Source: Anaerolineae bacterium
GTDB taxonomy: Bacteria > Chloroflexota > Anaerolineae > 4572-78
Direction of reading: 5' to 3'
Assembly (NCBI GenBank): GCA_027022125.1
Contig: JALVZI010000442.1
Location: 1 to 7,682 of the forward strand
DNA: 7,682 nucleotides
A program made the position numbers and the translations under genes. Positions 5,278 through 7,682 of the stretch are shown piece by piece. The notes under the pieces were generated by a model. It was not told the origin of the DNA, ran no database searches, and was given only the letters and a program-made list of their open reading frames with translations. How positions within the stretch are numbered: the first letter of the stretch is position 1; each line of letters opens with the position of its first letter.

Positions 5278-6417
5278 GTGAAAGTTTCATGTTTGCAAGA
5301 AAATTTATCCAAAGGTTTGGGTATCATCAGCCGCTCGGTTTCCAGCCGCAGCACCCTGCCCATTTTATCGAATGTGCTCATCGCTACCGATGGCGACGGG
5401 TTGAAACTGTCCGCCAACAATTTGGAAATCGGCATTAATTGCTGGATTGGCGCGAAAGTGGAAGAAGAGGGCGCCATCACCATTCCGGCGCGTTTGCTTT
5501 CTGAGTTTGTCAACTCGCTCCCCGCCGAGCGAATCGACATGGTGCTGGATGAAGACACGCAAACGCTCAATATTCGCTGCGCGCATTTTGAGGCGAATCT
5601 GAAAGGCATCAGCGCACAGGAATTTCCGCAGGTTCCCGGACTCGATGCAGTGGACGAGATTATTCACATTGACCCGCTCGTTTTCAAACAGGCAATCAAT
5701 CAGGTGACATTCGCCGCCGCGATAGAAGAAAGTCGCCCCGTGCTGACCGGCATCCGCGCCCAATTTGAGCCGGATAAACTGATTCTGTCCGGCACAGATG
5801 GTTTCCGCCTTTCCACAAAAAGCATCCCGCTGGCGCACACCATTGACAACCCCGTGGAAGTTATCATCCCCGCGCGGGCGCTGTCGGAATTGGCGCGCGT
5901 TTTGGGCGGGCAGGAAGAACCGGTGCAGGTGGCTGTGACCTCCGGGCAGCATCAAATTTTGTTCCATTTGGATAAAATTGATTTGGTTTCGCAGTTGATT
6001 GAGGGGCGATTCCCCGATGTTACCCAAATTATTCCGAAATCATTCACCACCCGCACGGTGGTGGACGCCAAAAACTTTTTGAGCGCGGCGCGCGTTTCGT
6101 ACCTGTTTGCCCGCGATTCAGCCAATATCGTCAAAATGGAGATAATACCCGGCGACGGCGAACTGGTCGGCGGCAAAGTGGTTTTAACCGCGACCAGCCA
6201 AGAAATGGGCGACAATATCACCGAGTTGGAAGGCAACGTGGAAGGTGAGGCAATCACAATTGCTTTTAACGCCAAATATCTCATTGATGTGCTGAGTGTG
6301 ATGGATGGCGCACATGTGGTGCTGGAAACCACCACGCCCGCCAGTCCCGGCTTGCTGCGCCCGAAAGGCGACGAAAGTTTTATGCACGTTATTATGCCGA
6401 TGCACCTGTCGCAGTAA
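5278..6417 (+). CDS. dnaN: DNA polymerase III subunit beta (sliding clamp)
   Basis: A complete 379-residue beta clamp, close to the usual family length of 365-380. It forms a ring dimer around DNA, tethers DNA polymerase III for processive replication and is a docking platform for many DNA-metabolism proteins. The three clamp domains are recognisable. Domain 1 (1 to about 122) starts MKVSCLQENLSKGL, with STLPILSNVLI (25-35). Domain 2 (about 130-250) has FAAAIEESRPVLTGI (145-159), SGTDGFRLS (171-179), typical TDGxRL, and LIEGRFPDVTQIIP (240-253). Domain 3 (about 255-379) ends MHVIMPMHL (369-377), the normal VMPMRL-like tail near the hydrophobic peptide-binding cleft. GTG start with a good Shine-Dalgarno. 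dnaA and recF, frequent neighbours of dnaN, are not in the window: it is preceded by a repeat-rich gap and followed by a strong terminator, so it is probably transcribed alone. Confidence 0.98.
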   Translation: MKVSCLQENLSKGLGIISRSVSSRSTLPILSNVLIATDGDGLKLSANNLEIGINCWIGAKVEEEGAITIPARLLSEFVNSLPAERIDMVLDEDTQTLNIRCAHFEANLKGISAQEFPQVPGLDAVDEIIHIDPLVFKQAINQVTFAAAIEESRPVLTGIRAQFEPDKLILSGTDGFRLSTKSIPLAHTIDNPVEVIIPARALSELARVLGGQEEPVQVAVTSGQHQILFHLDKIDLVSQLIEGRFPDVTQIIPKSFTTRTVVDAKNFLSAARVSYLFARDSANIVKMEIIPGDGELVGGKVVLTATSQEMGDNITELEGNVEGEAITIAFNAKYLIDVLSVMDGAHVVLETTTPASPGLLRPKGDESFMHVIMPMHLSQ

Positions 6418-6432
6418 AAAGGTGTTTTCCCC

Positions 6433-6464
6433 GCCGATGCTTTTGCGAGCATCGGCTTTTTTTT
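6433..6464 (+). terminator. Intrinsic terminator of dnaN
   Basis: A 9-bp perfect stem, GCCGATGCT (6433-6441) with AGCATCGGC (6448-6456), loop TTTGCG, followed immediately by eight T (6457-6464). It starts 16 bases after the dnaN stop and separates dnaN from the next gene. Confidence 0.93.
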
Positions 6465-6486
6465 CGCACCAAAAACCGCCGCAAAT

Positions 6487-6514
6487 TTTACTTTTCTGCA
6501 GAAGCGGATATATT
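6487..6514 (+). promoter_or_regulatory. Possible promoter of the kbl-type gene
   Basis: TTTACT (6487-6492) and TATATT (6509-6514) are separated by 16 bases and lie between the dnaN terminator and the Shine-Dalgarno. A promoter is expected here because the terminator isolates the gene. The -35 match is only moderate. Confidence 0.4.
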
Positions 6515-6546
6515 TTCAATAGCAAAATGTAAAAAAGGAGGCAACG

Positions 6547-7682
6547 ATGCCCGAATCAAAACTTCAATGGATAGAAGATGAACTTGCCGCGCTGAAAGCG
6601 CAGGGGCTGTTTACCAACATTCGCACGTTGGAATCACCGCAGGGAGCGCGAATTGTGGTGAATGGCGAAAGTAAACTCAATTTCTGCTCGAACAACTATT
6701 TGGGGTTGGCAAACGACCCGCGATTGAAAAAAGCCGCGCAAGATGCCATCGAACGGTGGGGAGTGGGTCCCGGTGCGGTGCGAACCATCGCTGGCACGAT
6801 GGCGTTCCATTTGGAACTGGAAGAGCGGCTGGCGAAATTCAAAGGCGCGGAAGCCACCGTGTCGTTTCAGTCCGGTTTCACTGCGAATTTAGCCACCATT
6901 CCGGCGTTGGTCGGCAAAGGCGATTTGATTTTCTCCGATGAGTTGAATCACGCCTCAATTATCGACGGCTGCCGCTTGTCACGTGCGAAAATCGTGCCGT
7001 ATAAACATAACGATGCCGACGATTTGCGCCGCGCCATTGCCGAACATACGCCGTTCTCAAAAGCACTGCTGGTCACCGATGGTGTTTTTTCGATGGATGG
7101 CGATATTGCCCCGCTGGATAAATTGGTGGAAGTCGCCGAAGAATACAACCTGATTTTCATGGTGGATGACGCTCACGGCGAAGGTGTGCTGGGACACGGC
7201 GGGCGCGGCATTGTTGACCATTTCGGCTTGCACGGGCGGGTGGATGTGGAAGTCGGCACGCTGTCGAAAGCCTTCGGTGTGGTGGGCGGATATGTCGCCG
7301 GCAAACAAACCATCGTGGATTGGCTGCGCCAGCGCGGGCGACCCTTCCTCTTTTCCAGCGCCGTCACCCCGGCGGATGTCGCCGCGTGTATCGCCGCGGT
7401 TGATATTCTGGAAGAAAACACCGATTTGGTGGATAAACTGTGGGACAATGGGCGATATTTCAAACAAGAAATGCAGGCAATGGGTTTCGACATCGGACAC
7501 AGCGAAACCCCCATCACGCCGGTGATGCTCGGCGAAGCCACACTGGCGCAAAAAATGAGCCAGCGTTTGTTTGAAGAAGGCGTTTTCGCCACCGCCATCG
7601 GCTATCCCACCGTGCCGAAAGGCAAAGCGCGCATTCGGGTGATGATTTCCGCCGCGCACGCCTCCGCTGATTTGGATGAGGC
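6547..7682 (+). CDS. kbl: Glycine C-acetyltransferase / 2-amino-3-ketobutyrate CoA ligase (partial at 3' end)
   Basis: 378 codons are visible and the frame is open at the right edge; E. coli Kbl has 398 residues, so only about 20 are missing. This PLP enzyme of the alpha-oxoamine synthase family interconverts 2-amino-3-oxobutyrate plus CoA with glycine plus acetyl-CoA, in threonine breakdown. Motifs: LFTNIRTLESPQ (21-32), NFCSNNYLGLAND (45-57), NHASIIDG (134-141), TDGVFSMDGDIAPL (177-190), VDDAHGEGVLG (206-216) with D207 and H210 for the PLP ring, GTLSKAFG (237-244) with the PLP-binding K241, RPFLFSSAVTP (265-275) and ARIRVMISAAH (361-371). Residue-by-residue similarity to E. coli Kbl is evident throughout (ELxxLKxxGLF start, VPKGxARIR end). 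A related BioF-like 8-amino-7-oxononanoate synthase role is possible, as such enzymes are often cross-annotated. AAGGAGG (6535-6541) sits five bases before ATG 6547, a strong Shine-Dalgarno. No threonine dehydrogenase gene is visible. Confidence 0.92.
   Translation, partial: MPESKLQWIEDELAALKAQGLFTNIRTLESPQGARIVVNGESKLNFCSNNYLGLANDPRLKKAAQDAIERWGVGPGAVRTIAGTMAFHLELEERLAKFKGAEATVSFQSGFTANLATIPALVGKGDLIFSDELNHASIIDGCRLSRAKIVPYKHNDADDLRRAIAEHTPFSKALLVTDGVFSMDGDIAPLDKLVEVAEEYNLIFMVDDAHGEGVLGHGGRGIVDHFGLHGRVDVEVGTLSKAFGVVGGYVAGKQTIVDWLRQRGRPFLFSSAVTPADVAACIAAVDILEENTDLVDKLWDNGRYFKQEMQAMGFDIGHSETPITPVMLGEATLAQKMSQRLFEEGVFATAIGYPTVPKGKARIRVMISAAHASADLDE

Noticed and set aside
5269..5292. Second parS-like site at the dnaN start (TCACGTGAAAG and GTTTCATG)
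   Set aside because: Centred on CACGTG it matches the parS consensus at only 11 of 16 positions. The bases are explained by the GTG start and the MKVSC codons.
5301..5312. DnaA-box-like TTATCCAAA inside dnaN
   Set aside because: A single near match within coding sequence, with no companion boxes; expected by chance.
5365..6027. 220-residue minus-strand frame antisense to dnaN
   Set aside because: It is fully covered by the unmistakable clamp gene on the other strand. It shows no family motifs and has a composition typical of antisense frames.
7057..7659. 200-residue minus-strand frame antisense to kbl
   Set aside because: His/Phe/Arg-rich antisense of a conserved PLP enzyme, with no recognisable motif.

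Overview
The window is ordinary bacterial chromosome of medium GC content, densely coded. It probably comes from a Chloroflexota (Anaerolineae/Caldilineae-like) bacterium. That assignment is an inference. It rests on the partial lipoprotein at the left edge, whose 'YFPETGH...LGYPITE...VQYFQ..RLEYHPE' pattern I associate with that phylum, and on the heptameric and palindromic intergenic repeats, which I know from Cyanobacteria and Chloroflexota. No rRNA, tRNA, CRISPR array, transposase or phage gene was seen.

Layout. A partial lipoprotein gene (1-480, minus strand) diverges from a four-gene plus-strand run: a tandem GNAT-type acetyltransferase (535-1551), a family 2 glycosyltransferase (1627-2529), a WcaJ-like polyprenyl-phosphate sugar phosphotransferase (2561-3967) and a SAM-dependent methyltransferase with a C-terminal zinc ribbon (4007-4891). 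Gaps are 31-75 bp with no strong terminator, so these genes could be co-transcribed. The sugar transferase would load the first sugar onto undecaprenyl phosphate and the glycosyltransferase would extend it, giving a small surface-polysaccharide module. The acetyl- and methyltransferase may modify the product, but this is not shown by sequence. A repeat-rich gap of 386 bp follows. Then comes dnaN (5278-6417), the DNA polymerase III sliding clamp, with its own promoter and a clear intrinsic terminator. Last is a glycine C-acetyltransferase (kbl-type) gene running off the right edge.

The most notable non-coding element is a perfect 16-bp parS site, TGTTTCACGTGAAACA, at 3977-3992. It lies between the sugar transferase and methyltransferase genes, 1.3 kb from dnaN. 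Together these suggest an origin-proximal location, although no DnaA-box cluster is visible. The second theme is heptamer repeats. A 13-unit array (1534-1624) starts inside the acetyltransferase coding sequence, supplies its stop codon and ends two bases before the glycosyltransferase start. Two other heptamer families and a 24-bp palindrome lie in the gap before dnaN. That gap also seems to hold a decayed duplicate of the methyltransferase gene's 3' end.

I did not find a convincing new multi-gene system. The worthwhile leads are the parS placement, the repeat array that forms gene ends, and the dyad over the dnaN promoter.
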